Source of the DNA: Pseudomonas sp. MTM4
Lineage (GTDB): Bacteria > Pseudomonadota > Gammaproteobacteria > Pseudomonadales > Pseudomonadaceae
Direction: 5' to 3'
Assembly: GCF_019355055.1 (NCBI RefSeq)
Contig: NZ_CP048411.1
Coordinates: 2,817,501-2,881,500 of the forward strand
Length of the DNA stretch: 64,000 nucleotides
Below are positions 52,987-60,972 of the stretch, one piece after another (the first letter of the stretch is position 1; every line of letters starts with the position of its first letter). The notes under the pieces are model-generated. The model searched no databases. It was not told the DNA's origin and saw only the letters and a program-made list of their open reading frames with translations. The position numbers and the translations under genes are program-made.

Positions 52987-53832
52987 TCAGGCCGCCATGG
53001 CCTGACCTGCTTGTTGCTGGTGGAAGTTTGCCTCAGCCTCCGCAGGCGGGATATATCCGATTGAGCTCAGCAGGCGTTGGTGGTTGTACCAGTGCACCCA
53101 TTTCAAAGTCGCCATTTCGACGGCTTCGCGGCTCTTCCATGACTGACGGTAAATCAGCTCGGCCTTGTACAACCCGTTGATGGTTTCGGCCAAGGCGTTG
53201 TCGTAGCTGTCTCCCTTGCTGCCAACCGAAGGCTCAATGCCGGCCTCTGCCAGCCGTTCGGTATAGCGGATCGAGACGTACTGGCTTCCACGGTCGCTGT
53301 GATGGATCAGACCACCCGAGCAATGCGGCTGACGGGCATACAAGGCTTGCTCTAGGGCATCCAGTACGAAGTCTGTCTTCATGCTGGTACTGACTCGCCA
53401 GCCGACGATCCGCCGTGCAAAGACGTCGATCACGAACGCCACGTACAGCCAGCCCTGCCAGGTCGATACATAGGTGAAGTCCGACACCCACAACTGGTTC
53501 GGGCGGTCGGCATGGAACTGGCGTTGGACACGATCCAGCGGGCAAAGGGCCTTGTCGCCGGCCACCGTTGTCTGCACGATCTGGCCACGTCTAATGCCCT
53601 GCAATCCGGCCCGACGCATTAACCGCTCCACCGTGCATCTGGCGACCTCGATGCCTTCTCGCCGCAGCTGCTTCCAGACCTTCACCGCGCCATAGCACTG
53701 CATATTGGCATCCCACACTCGCTGGATTTCCAGGGTCAATGCGTCATCGCGCTGAGCACGACAACAGCGCAGTGCCGGGTTGCGCTGTTGAGCCACGTGC
53801 CTGCGGTAACCGGACGGGGCGATCTGCAACAC
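52987..53832 (-). CDS. IS3-family transposase OrfB (DDE), copy 2
   Basis: 281 aa visible from an internal start (LQIAPSGYRRHVAQQRNPAL); the same frame is open further upstream (AFVDQHRDRLGVESICRV) and overlaps the end of orfA, so the real product is an OrfAB fusion by -1 frameshift. DDE motifs: Asp in LWVSDFTYVSTW, Asp in LIHHSDRGSQYVS, Glu in NALAETINGLYKAE; ends with WYNHQRLLSSIGYIPPAEAE. Intact. Confidence 0.93.
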   Translation of the reverse strand: MLQIAPSGYRRHVAQQRNPALRCCRAQRDDALTLEIQRVWDANMQCYGAVKVWKQLRREGIEVARCTVERLMRRAGLQGIRRGQIVQTTVAGDKALCPLDRVQRQFHADRPNQLWVSDFTYVSTWQGWLYVAFVIDVFARRIVGWRVSTSMKTDFVLDALEQALYARQPHCSGGLIHHSDRGSQYVSIRYTERLAEAGIEPSVGSKGDSYDNALAETINGLYKAELIYRQSWKSREAVEMATLKWVHWYNHQRLLSSIGYIPPAEAEANFHQQQAGQAMAA

Positions 53833-53885
53833 GCGGCAGATCGACTCGACCCCGAGACGGTCACGATGCTGATCGACAAACGCCC

Positions 53886-54209
53886 TCAGGACTTGGTGCG
53901 GCGGTCGAGCTCCGCCTGGGCAAAATACGCACTGGCCAGGCGCAATATCTCGTTTGCCTTACGCAGTTCGCGGTTTTCGCGCTCTAGGGCTCTGATGCGC
54001 TCGCGCTCTTCACTGGTCTGACCGGGGCGCTGCCCCGCATCGGTCTGCTGGCGACGAATCCAGCCATGCAGGGTTTGCGCGGCACAGCCAATCTTCGGAG
54101 CGATGGCCTCAATGGCTGCCCACTCGGACGGATAGTCGTTCAGGTGTTCCAGAACCATGCGCACAGCACGCTCACGGACTTCAGGGGAGTAGGTAGTAGT
54201 CTTTCTCAT
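53886..54209 (-). CDS. IS3-family transposase OrfA, copy 2
   Basis: 107 aa: [23 protein letters not shown] in [20 protein letters not shown], and C-terminal coiled coil [20 protein letters not shown]. Intact, with orfB in the -1 frame just past it; I could not identify the slippery heptamer. Confidence 0.92.
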   Translation of the reverse strand: MRKTTTYSPEVRERAVRMVLEHLNDYPSEWAAIEAIAPKIGCAAQTLHGWIRRQQTDAGQRPGQTSEERERIRALERENRELRKANEILRLASAYFAQAELDRRTKS

Positions 54210-54358
54210 GGCCTCATCTTCTCAAGAGTTGAGGCCTCCACGAAACCCGGGGTGATTCACTATCAGGTTATCCAGCCCTCTTCAGGAGCACCTAGTTTAA
54301 AAATTAGCGCCCTGGCTTATGCAGGTACAGTGCATCCATTAATGTCGAGGCAGTTTTA

Positions 54359-54580
54359 ATGAAGATCAAGCCGATTCGTACTGATGGCGACCTAGCTACC
54401 GCTTTGGCGCTTATGGAGCAACTGTGGGGTGCCCCGATCGGTACGCCAGAGAGTGATGCGCTAGAAGCGCTCGCAGCGTTGATCGAGAAATATGAAGACG
54501 AACACTATCCGATCCCACCTTCTGATCCCGTCGAGGCCATCAGATTCCGAATGGAACAGCATGGGCTCGGAGTGATCTAG
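54359..54580 (+). pseudogene. Truncated HigA-type antitoxin
   Basis: 73 aa: MKIKPIRTDGDLATALALME, then GTPESDALEALAALIEKYED and HYPIPPSDPVEAIRFRMEQH. This is the N-terminal dimerisation half of HigA-like antitoxins; the frame stops (GLGVI) just where the Cro/CI HTH domain should begin. No HigB toxin frame remains upstream, where IS3 copy 2 ends 100 bp away. Probably non-functional, though truncated antitoxins can still bind a toxin. Confidence 0.75.
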
Positions 54581-55184
54581 CGCTCCCTGGGTATTCGCTC
54601 CAACCGACGCCATCCAGCCGCGCGAATCCCGCAATCGACAAGATGCTAGAAGCCTAGGGTTCGTAAGCCTCGCGATGGAGTAACAGGCTGATCACGACGT
54701 CCGTGATGACATCCATTTGATGTTCTCACTTCAAAGCAACCTACGGCTGCTTTCGGCCAAAAGCTGCCTGTCGTTGAGTGCAATTTTTGACTCATGGCTG
54801 CCAGCAACGGCAGCAGTTAAAATGCTCAGAGACGATCACTCAACGAGCAATAGACCTAGTTTGTTCGACCGAGCTAGATTAGTAAAAGCTCTTTCACTTT
54901 TTGCTTGATTTCAGCAGGGCTTTCTTCAAATCCGTATTTACCGGCATTATCTTTAGAAGAGTTATATCCCAAGAAATAACCATTGTATTGAAAGTAGTTA
55001 GTGTCAATTTTTCGCCTGCTTGGCTTGCCTTTTTCCAGCATATCCAGAAGCGTTTTTAAGTGTGAGCGTGTTAGCCAGAATTTTAGAAGTAATCCGCTCC
55101 CTAGCATTCAGTGCCGATCATTGGAGCTGCTTGAAAGCCCAAGGCCTAGCTCAGGGCTAGTCGTCTACACCAGTTCCGCTATGT
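54581..55184. other. Degenerate, AT-richer segment with one doubtful small ORF
   Basis: 604 bp with no confident gene. On the minus strand 54874-55107 encodes 77 aa (ends KQKVKELLLI, contains NYFQYNGYFLGYNSSKDNAG), AT-rich and of plausible composition but unrecognised; it could be a fragment of a small cargo protein. The rest looks like junction debris between the HigA fragment and the Tn3 remnant. Confidence 0.4.
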
Positions 55185-55361
55185 ATGCTGAAGGGGGCCC
55201 AACCACTCTACCTGACCAGCAACCTCAAGCGCTTCGGCGAATTCAACCTCAAGCTAAACCGGCCACCGGAGCCCTGGATCAAGGACTCGGTGTTCCAACA
55301 AGCTGCCGGCTCGCTGCGGGTGATCAGACCTAGCCAGCTAGATACCGAGAAAACGCCATGA
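55185..55361 (+). pseudogene. tnpA: Tn3-family transposase TnpA, C-terminal remnant
   Basis: 58 codons open only from about 55161. LYLTSNLKRFGEFNLKLNRP followed by PEPWIKDSVFQQ resembles the extreme C terminus of Tn3-family transposases (LSPYxxxHIxRFGxYxLDL..PEP). The remaining ~940 residues are gone. Its stop overlaps the tnpC start (ATGA), so the original tnpA-tnpC coupling is kept. Confidence 0.55.
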
Positions 55362-55720
55362 TCAACATTCCTCCCGCATCCTTCCGCCTTACACCGTACG
55401 GCGAAGTGGACGCCGTGGCGTTGGAAAACCTGCGCGACAGCTTCGACACCTCTCAACTGCTCCGGCTGGTTGATCGCTTGGACGTCTGCTTGGTGGAACT
55501 GGGTGGAATCACCTCCATTCGCGACGAGCTACTGAGATTGCATGCGATGGCTCTGACGATAGTTGAGGGCATCGCTCTTACGGTGCCTGCCGAGAGTGCT
55601 TGTATCTGGACAGAAGCCCAATCTCTACAGATGGATCTTGAGGCACTGGTTTCTTGGGCGCGCTCCGCTCAGCTCATCATTGCGCCGCTGATCAATCTTG
55701 CTCCACAGCACGAGGCATGA
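55358..55720 (+). CDS. tnpC: TnpC, post-transcriptional regulator of Tn3-family transposase
   Basis: 120 aa: ASFRLTPYGEVDAVALENLR, FDTSQLLRLVDRLDVCLVEL, GGITSIRDELLRLHAMALTI. Matches the small TnpC protein of the Tn4651/Tn4652 subgroup, which lowers transposase level after transcription. Intact but orphaned, since tnpA is deleted except for its tail. Helical, soluble. Marks the border of a former Tn3-type transposon; I could not find its terminal inverted repeat. Confidence 0.65.
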   Translation: MINIPPASFRLTPYGEVDAVALENLRDSFDTSQLLRLVDRLDVCLVELGGITSIRDELLRLHAMALTIVEGIALTVPAESACIWTEAQSLQMDLEALVSWARSAQLIIAPLINLAPQHEA

Positions 55721-55745
55721 GCGCTCTCGCCGATTTCGACGAGGC

Positions 55746-56705
55746 TCAACTGTTTCTGACCATGGCTGGAATCGCCCGTAAGTAGATCAATTCACCAATC
55801 AGTTCTACGAGTGTCTGAGTAATCACAGCCGCCGCGGCCAGCGCGCGAATGGACTCCGGGAGCGCTAGGGCCAGGGGAAGCACTACAAGCGAGTTGCGAG
55901 TGCCTGAGCTAAAGGCCACTGCCCGTGCGGCAGAAGCCTCCAAGCCAAATAGCCGGGAGCTGAGTACGCCGAGGGCCGGAGCGAGTAGTAGAAACGCTCC
56001 GTATACCGGAAGCAACGGCGCCAGGATGTCGAGTTGGTACACGACAGCCGCGATCTGCGAACCCACCACCACGATTAGAACCAGGGCCATTGCAGGCACT
56101 GGCAGCCAGGCCCAACCTGCGCTCCATGCGCGAAGCAGCAGAGATCGGCGTCCGCCAAATTCGGTGAGCACAGCCGCTACCAAGGGTAGGACGATCAGTA
56201 ACAGGAAGGCTTCTGCGAAGGGCCACAGCTCGATCACTGTGCCGGCTTCGGGGCCAAGGATTAGCCGCAAGTAGAGGGGCAGCAGCAGAAGCTGGAGCAA
56301 CAGCAGCAATGGCGTCGCCGCGAGCACCAGACGAGAGTCCCCTTTGCCCAGGTGGGTGAAGACCACCACGTAATCGATACAAGGCGTCAGCAGGACAAGC
56401 AGCGCGCCGACCAACAAGGCCTTGTTCGATGAGAGCGGCCACGTCACCAGCCACACCATCAATGGCACCAATAGGAAGTTGGCCAGCAACAAGGCACCGA
56501 CGAAGCGGCGGTTGGCAAAAGCTTCTCGCAGCTCCAAAAAAGGAATCTGCAGAAACATGGCATACATCAGCACGGCAATCGCCGGTGTGATGGCCATGGC
56601 CGTCAGTCCGGTGAATTGCGCAGAGCTCAGGCCTGCAATGGCAGCGGCCACCACCGCCGCGAAATAAAATGCTATCTGGTGTTCTTCCAGCCAGTCCCGC
56701 GACAT
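55746..56705 (-). CDS. Arsenic resistance protein, ACR3/bile acid:sodium symporter superfamily
   Basis: 319 aa from ATG 56705 (MSRDWLEEHQIAFYFAAVVA) with GGGAAG upstream. About ten membrane helices. Signature elements: LLTPCIDYVVVFTHLGKGDS (Cys in the fourth helix region, as in ACR3-type arsenite carriers) and AFSSGTRNSLVVLPLALALP. Likely exports arsenite or a related anion across the inner membrane; a different solute is possible because no arsC or arsR adjoins it. Divergent from the dsb gene pair. The frame extends 270 bp upstream without resemblance. Confidence 0.78.
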   Translation of the reverse strand: MSRDWLEEHQIAFYFAAVVAAAIAGLSSAQFTGLTAMAITPAIAVLMYAMFLQIPFLELREAFANRRFVGALLLANFLLVPLMVWLVTWPLSSNKALLVGALLVLLTPCIDYVVVFTHLGKGDSRLVLAATPLLLLLQLLLLPLYLRLILGPEAGTVIELWPFAEAFLLLIVLPLVAAVLTEFGGRRSLLLRAWSAGWAWLPVPAMALVLIVVVGSQIAAVVYQLDILAPLLPVYGAFLLLAPALGVLSSRLFGLEASAARAVAFSSGTRNSLVVLPLALALPESIRALAAAAVITQTLVELIGELIYLRAIPAMVRNS

Positions 56706-56914
56706 CTGATATCTTCCCTTGTTGCGCAAGGGCGACATTCTCCCACTGGCATCGGATTTAACCCAGCGTTGAGGCTGGTTGCTTTTCGCTTTGCCGTTGG
56801 GCGAAGTCCGCAACGGTCCTAACAAGTCCTGCCGATAAGAGGATGCATGATGTTTCGAAATAACTGGATGGCGGGTCTGAGGCAAGTGCTCGCCATCGCC
56901 AGGAGTTAACCGCA

Positions 56915-57349
56915 ATGAATCCTCAACCTTCAGGCATGCCCTGGAACCTGCTGCTGCTAACCTGGCTGGTCGCACTGGTATCGACCCTGTCCGCGCTGTT
57001 CATTGGTGAGGTGATGGGCCAGGCACCCTGCGTGTTGTGCTGGTTCCAGCGTGCCTTCATGTTTCCGCTGGCGGTGATCCTGGCCATCGCCTGCTACCGC
57101 TCGGATTTCACCGTCTGGCACTATGCCCTGCCGCTGACCGCTATCGGTGCGGCACTGGCATTTGTTCACACGCTGCTCTATGCAGGGCTGATTCCACAGC
57201 CGATCCAGCCCTGCACGGCCACTGGTCCATCCTGCTCAGGCGCCGGAATGACCCTCTTCGGCGTGGTGCCCCTGCCGGCACTCGCCTTGTTCGCTTTTAT
57301 CCTTATCGCCATCCTGCTCATAATCATCCGTCGGAGAACCACCCCATGA
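56915..57349 (+). CDS. DsbB/BdbC-like disulfide bond formation protein
   Basis: 144 aa with four membrane spans. First periplasmic CxxC in APCVLCWFQR (about residues 39-42) and a second cysteine pair in QPCTATGPSCSG. This is the quinone-linked oxidase that recharges a DsbA-like partner, here encoded next and overlapping by 4 bp. Short BdbC type rather than housekeeping DsbB. AGGAG lies 14 bp before the ATG. Accessory Dsb pairs often travel with metal-resistance or mobile DNA. Confidence 0.88.
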   Translation: MNPQPSGMPWNLLLLTWLVALVSTLSALFIGEVMGQAPCVLCWFQRAFMFPLAVILAIACYRSDFTVWHYALPLTAIGAALAFVHTLLYAGLIPQPIQPCTATGPSCSGAGMTLFGVVPLPALALFAFILIAILLIIIRRRTTP

Positions 57350-58026
57350 ATCGCCGTTCCGTGGTCCTGATCGTCAGTGTCGTGATCCTGGCCGTCTTTG
57401 CTGCCGCCGCATTCTTCTATTCCCCCTCGCAATCGCCTCAACAGGCCCAGGCTCCCGGTTCGACAGCCCAAGAGACCGCGACACAACCCAAACAGAACGG
57501 CGGCCAGTTGGTTCGCTTCCACTCACCAGTGTTCGGCCCGGCGCAAGCGCCAGTGACCATCGTCGAATTCTTTGACCCTTCCTGCGAGGCATGCCGCGCC
57601 TTCCACCCCTATGTGAAGCAGATCCTCGCCGAGAACCCGGAAGACGTGCGTTTGGTGCTGCGCTATGTACTGTTCCATCAAGGCTCCGAAGAGGTGGCGC
57701 GAATGCTGGAGGCGGCGCGTAAGCAAAATCTCCATGAACAAGTGTTGGGGGCTGTGCTGGAAGCCCAACCCGGTTGGCACGACGACCCCAAGGTAACGCA
57801 GGCATGGGCTGCTGCAGAGCGCGTCGGTTTGAACTTGGAACAGGCCCGCCAGGACATGCATACGCCTGGCGTCAACGCCGTGCTGGAAACGGACATGCAG
57901 GACGTTAAAGCCGTTGGGGTTCGTGGCACGCCGACTTTTTTTGTCAATGGTCGTGCGCTCAGCGAGTTTGGCCCGGAGCCGCTGCGCCAGTTGGTGAACA
58001 GCGAAGTGGCCAAGGCACGAGAATGA
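57346..58026 (+). CDS. DsbA/BdbD-like thiol:disulfide oxidoreductase
   Basis: 226 aa. N-terminal signal anchor (NRRSVVLIVSVVILAVFAAA), low-complexity linker with Gln and Pro, then a thioredoxin fold with CEAC active site in FFDPSCEACRAFHP and cis-Pro in GVRGTPTFFVNGRAL. Periplasmic, presumably tethered to the inner membrane. Overlaps the DsbB-like gene (ATGA), so the two form an oxidant-carrier pair. Confidence 0.9.
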   Translation: MNRRSVVLIVSVVILAVFAAAAFFYSPSQSPQQAQAPGSTAQETATQPKQNGGQLVRFHSPVFGPAQAPVTIVEFFDPSCEACRAFHPYVKQILAENPEDVRLVLRYVLFHQGSEEVARMLEAARKQNLHEQVLGAVLEAQPGWHDDPKVTQAWAAAERVGLNLEQARQDMHTPGVNAVLETDMQDVKAVGVRGTPTFFVNGRALSEFGPEPLRQLVNSEVAKARE

Positions 58027-58030
58027 CACT

Positions 58031-58492
58031 ATGAGCGCGCTGGAAAACCGCGTGCCACCGCTGCTCGTGGCCGGCCTGATCGCTGTGCTGATGGGTTTGT
58101 CGGGAACCAAATTGCCGGGTTTCGAACTGGCATGGACCGCGCGCCTGACCTTCGCTTTGCCAATACTGCTCCTGGGGCTCGGCGTGTGCCTCGCCGGCGT
58201 CCTGTCGTTTCGCCGCGCGCGTACTACGGTTAATCCATTGCAGCCGCAGCAGGCTTCTGCATTAGTGGAGGCTGGCATCTACCGGTACAGCCGCAACCCC
58301 ATGTACTTAGGCTTTGCCATTATCCTGGCGGCTTGGGCGCTGGTCTTGGCCTCGCCTCTAACCCTGCTTGGCGTAGTTGCTTTCGTGCTGTACATGAACC
58401 GTTTCCAGATCCCAGCCGAAGAGTGGGCGCTGGAAACATTGTTCGGCGAATCATTTGCCCGCTACCGTGCACGAGTCCGCCGCTGGCTCTGA
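58031..58492 (+). CDS. Isoprenylcysteine methyltransferase-like membrane protein
   Basis: 153 aa with four or five membrane helices. The cofactor-binding signature of the ICMT/PEMT family is clear: GIYRYSRNPMYLGFAIILAA and LFGESFARYRARVRRW. NPLQPQQASALV before it is also typical. In bacteria these small methyltransferases often sit with metal-efflux or Dsb genes; substrate unknown. 4 bp after the DsbA-like stop, so same operon. Confidence 0.85.
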   Translation: MSALENRVPPLLVAGLIAVLMGLSGTKLPGFELAWTARLTFALPILLLGLGVCLAGVLSFRRARTTVNPLQPQQASALVEAGIYRYSRNPMYLGFAIILAAWALVLASPLTLLGVVAFVLYMNRFQIPAEEWALETLFGESFARYRARVRRWL

Positions 58493-58706
58493 GCGTCCGC
58501 GGCGGTAGCGACTGGCGGGGCTTGCTCGTCGCGGCAGCCTGCCGAAGGTGCCACGACCTAGCCTGATCTCCTCGTGACGAGCTGCTTTGGCCACATGCCG
58601 CTAGCATGTCTCTGGTCGAAGACATAGCGCCAACGAGTGATGTCGCAAGTTCACTCCGTTGATATCGAGATAACTGTCTAGCAACAGCGGTGAGCGCAAA
58701 GCAGGC

Positions 58707-59627
58707 TTATGCTTCGCTGCGATGACTGTCGGCCTGCCTGGTGTCGATACAAACACTGCCGTCTAGCTCCATTTCAAGTGTCGAGTGGCTGACTTTGAAT
58801 CGCTCATGAAGTACACGTTTTAAATCAGTCTTCACTCGTTCAATTTCGGGCAGGCTAGCCTTCTTGATGACAACGTGAGCTTCCAATGCAGTTGAATGTT
58901 CGGCAATTTCCCAGACATGTACGTGGTGAACACTCACAACGTCGTCCACTTGCTCCATGACATTGATTATATCAGTGATGGAAACTCCTTCTGGTGCGCC
59001 CTCCATTAACAAGTGAATGGTTTTAGGTAGCATGCTAAAGCCCTGCCATAGCACGTAACCAGCAATCATCAGCGTCAGTACAGTATCTGTCCAATACCAG
59101 TCATACAGAAGGATTAATGTTCCGGCAATAATAACACCGACGGAGGCCAGCGCATCCGACACATTGTGCAAGAATGCCGCCTTTATATTCATGCTATTCT
59201 TAGACATTGTGTAGGTGAGCAAGGCCGTGACGACATCTACAATCAAGGCTATTCCCGCCACCACGACCACTGTCCATCCTTCAATGGGCTGTGGGGCAAA
59301 AAACCGACCTATAGCTTCGTAGATGAGGTAGAGACCAACGATAATCAGCGTGACCAAGTTAATCAAAGCCGCTATGGTTTCACTGCGTCGGTAGCCGAAG
59401 GTTTTAAAAGCATCTGGCGGTTTGCGACCGATTTTACGTGCGATGAGCGCAATAACCAGTGATGCGGCATCGCTCAAGTTATGTAGCGCGTCAGCTATGA
59501 GCGATAAACTGCCAGAAAGTATTCCTCCAACAACTTGTGCCAGAGTTAGCACAGTATTAACGCCAATGGCAGCGATTAAACGCTTATCGCCTATGGCTTC
59601 GGTGTTATGGTTATGTTCGTGAGCCAT
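58707..59627 (-). CDS. czcD: CDF family divalent metal cation transporter (CzcD/ZitB-like)
   Basis: 306 aa, six membrane helices plus a C-terminal cytoplasmic domain. His-rich N terminus (MAHEHNHN). Metal site motifs HNLSDAASL (helix 2) with upstream LIADALHN, and HNVSDALASVGV (helix 5); the cytoplasmic VDDVVSVHHVHVWEIAEHST stretch is characteristic. Exports Zn, Co or Cd by proton antiport. Lower GC than the core, fitting an acquired metal island. Divergent from the PtrA-like gene. CzcD is preferred over DmeF because of the His/Asp pattern, but specificity is not proven. Confidence 0.88.
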   Translation of the reverse strand: MAHEHNHNTEAIGDKRLIAAIGVNTVLTLAQVVGGILSGSLSLIADALHNLSDAASLVIALIARKIGRKPPDAFKTFGYRRSETIAALINLVTLIIVGLYLIYEAIGRFFAPQPIEGWTVVVVAGIALIVDVVTALLTYTMSKNSMNIKAAFLHNVSDALASVGVIIAGTLILLYDWYWTDTVLTLMIAGYVLWQGFSMLPKTIHLLMEGAPEGVSITDIINVMEQVDDVVSVHHVHVWEIAEHSTALEAHVVIKKASLPEIERVKTDLKRVLHERFKVSHSTLEMELDGSVCIDTRQADSHRSEA

Positions 59628-59860
59628 TGGTTTTTAACCGTCCTTAAATAACATAAGACAAGGATAGGGAGCCCAAAAAAGTAATAGATAATACTAGCAC
59701 CAATACCATCTGGCCTTCCAAACCACACTGACAGAAATGCGACCACTCTCAAGCGAGTTCGTGCATTATCGTCTGAAACTTGCCGATAACTGGCCGATCC
59801 CTCTCAAACGTTAAACGACGTTGCTCGCTAATGATAGATGATGCGGCGTCAATCCGAAGA

Positions 59861-59878
59861 TGACAAAATTGTAATCTT
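59861..59878. promoter_or_regulatory. CopR/CzcR-type box
   Basis: TGACAAAATTGTAATCTT resembles the binding site of heavy-metal OmpR-type regulators (TGACA-N4-TGTAAT). Lies between the divergent CDF and PtrA-like genes, 225 bp before the latter. Suggests metal induction; no copRS/czcRS gene in the window. Confidence 0.5.
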
Positions 59879-59970
59879 CCAATCATTCTTTTCGTAGGAT
59901 AGGCCCTTGCAGATTGGTGCGCCTCGGTGCTGACATGACGAAGCAAGGCGCTCATGTCACCGCGCAATGG

Positions 59971-59999
59971 AAGCATTACATTTCAATAATGTAATGCTT
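59971..59999. promoter_or_regulatory. Perfect 12-bp hairpin/dyad
   Basis: AAGCATTACATT (59971-59982) and exact complement (59988-59999), loop TCAAT. No T-tract. AT-rich symmetrical site about 105 bp before the PtrA-like start; could be an operator for a metal-sensing repressor. The rest of 59628-60103 holds no gene I can support. Confidence 0.5.
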
Positions 60000-60103
60000 G
60001 GCTCATGCTGCTGTTAACTTCAATCACGCAAAATTCATTCGAACCTGCAGGGCTCAGCGAGAAAGCTCAGCAAGCCACCTTTGAATTTAGCGAGGACTGC
60101 CCT

Positions 60104-60334
60104 ATGAATCTGTTGAAAGCTATTGTTGTTGGTTTGGTAATCTGCGGCTCCGCATTGTCTTATGCAGAAGATGGTTACGACCGCTCAATTAAATTTAATG
60201 AAAAATTCCGAGCAGATCAAAAACGAATTCACGGAACCGAATCCGCCAAACGAAAAATAGACGAATTACAGATTAAGGATACCCGCCAAGATCAGAACAA
60301 TACGGAAAGCAAGAAAGAAACCAAAGCTGACTAA
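60104..60334 (+). CDS. Small secreted PtrA-like (metal co-regulatory) protein
   Basis: 76 aa from ATG 60104, with GAGG 9 bp upstream. Signal peptide MNLLKAIVVGLVICGSALSY-A, mature part very hydrophilic: DRSIKFNEKFRADQKRIHG, ending ESKKETKAD. Resembles the N-terminal domain of PtrA-type periplasmic peptides induced by copper or other metals. Context (CopR-type box, CDF exporter, RND pump) agrees. Strong terminator follows at 70 bp. Confidence 0.6.
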   Translation: MNLLKAIVVGLVICGSALSYAEDGYDRSIKFNEKFRADQKRIHGTESAKRKIDELQIKDTRQDQNNTESKKETKAD

Positions 60335-60402
60335 CCGCTTCATATCTGAACGATATTCGCCTCCGGCAGCTTCCAATCTCCTTTGGAAGCAGTTGCACTC
60401 TA

Positions 60403-60425
60403 AGCGCCCTTCGGGGCGCTTTTTT
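60403..60425 (+). terminator. Rho-independent terminator
   Basis: AAGCGCCC-TTC-GGGGCGCTT with a following T-tract to 60425. Closes the PtrA-like transcript. Confidence 0.9.
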
Positions 60426-60458
60426 GTTTCCATAACTTGCCCGCAACATCGCTACCAG

Positions 60459-60715
60459 CGAATCGCCCGGAATTTATATAAGCCGTTTCGTTTAAGTCAG
60501 GCCGCCATTGCCTGATCTGTTGTTATTAGCCTTCGCAAGGATCATGTCCGAGTGAGCTGAACAGACGCTGTGGCGTACAGCGCACCCATGTCTGGGTCGC
60601 TATCTCAAAGGCCTCACGGTTCGCCCATGATTGACGGTGTCAGCTCGGCCTTGCACAGCCCGCTGATCGTTCCAGCCAGGGCTTTGTCGTAGCTATCGCC
60701 CTTTGCTGCCGACCG
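60459..60715 (-). pseudogene. Decayed IS3 fragment (relative of copy 2)
   Basis: Aligns with the left end of IS3 copy 2 (from 52949): a degenerate terminal repeat GAATCGCCCGG near 60460, then GCCGTTTCGTTTAAGTCAGG and the 3' end of orfB through GCTCGGCCTTGCACAGCC and TTGTCGTAGCTATCGCCCTT, with many substitutions and short deletions. Similarity ends near 60715. The remaining orfB, orfA and far repeat are absent. 60716-60917 shows nothing. Confidence 0.8.
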
Positions 60716-60917
60716 GGGCAGGTCAGTCGCTGTTTGCATAATCCTTCGTCAGCTCACCGTGGGTGAAAGCCATCAGGTCAAGGACGCGTATGTAGCGAAA
60801 GTCATACGCACTAAGCGCTGAGCAATTTTTTATTTACCGCTTAGATGCATCAGACTGCGCCACAAAGGCTGTGCTGTCCGCTGCGCCGCTAATGAAACTG
60901 CGCTCCGATAATTAACG

Positions 60918-60951
60918 CGCCCCGTTCTCGCTAGCTAGCAAGAACGGGGCG
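60918..60951 (-). terminator. Hairpin after RND pump gene
   Basis: CGCCCCGTTCT (60918-60928) and exact complement (60941-60951) around a 12-nt loop. Located 22 bp past the leftward pump stop codon; weak T content downstream on that strand (CGTTAATT). Confidence 0.65.
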
Positions 60952-60972
60952 TTGTGTGCCGCCATCCAATCT

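Larger units (their letters stand above)
52948..54259 (-). mobile_element. Complete IS3-family insertion sequence (copy 2)
   Basis: 1312 bp. Terminal inverted repeats 52948-52973 (begins TGAATCGCCCCGGGTTTTGT) and 54234-54259 differ at 2 of 26 positions. 3-bp target duplication CTA at 52945-52947 and 54260-54262. Encodes orfA and orfB leftward. Shares TGAATCGCCCC ends with copy 1 but its proteins are clearly different, so it is a distinct IS. A decayed third relative lies at 60459-60715. Confidence 0.93.

Noticed and set aside
59749..59976. 75-codon leftward ORF between the CDF and PtrA-like genes
   Set aside because: Overlaps the CopR-type box and one arm of the dyad, poor start context, unconvincing composition.
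60716..60917. Continuation of the decayed IS3 copy
   Set aside because: Similarity to copy 2 fades after about 60715 and no second terminal repeat is visible.
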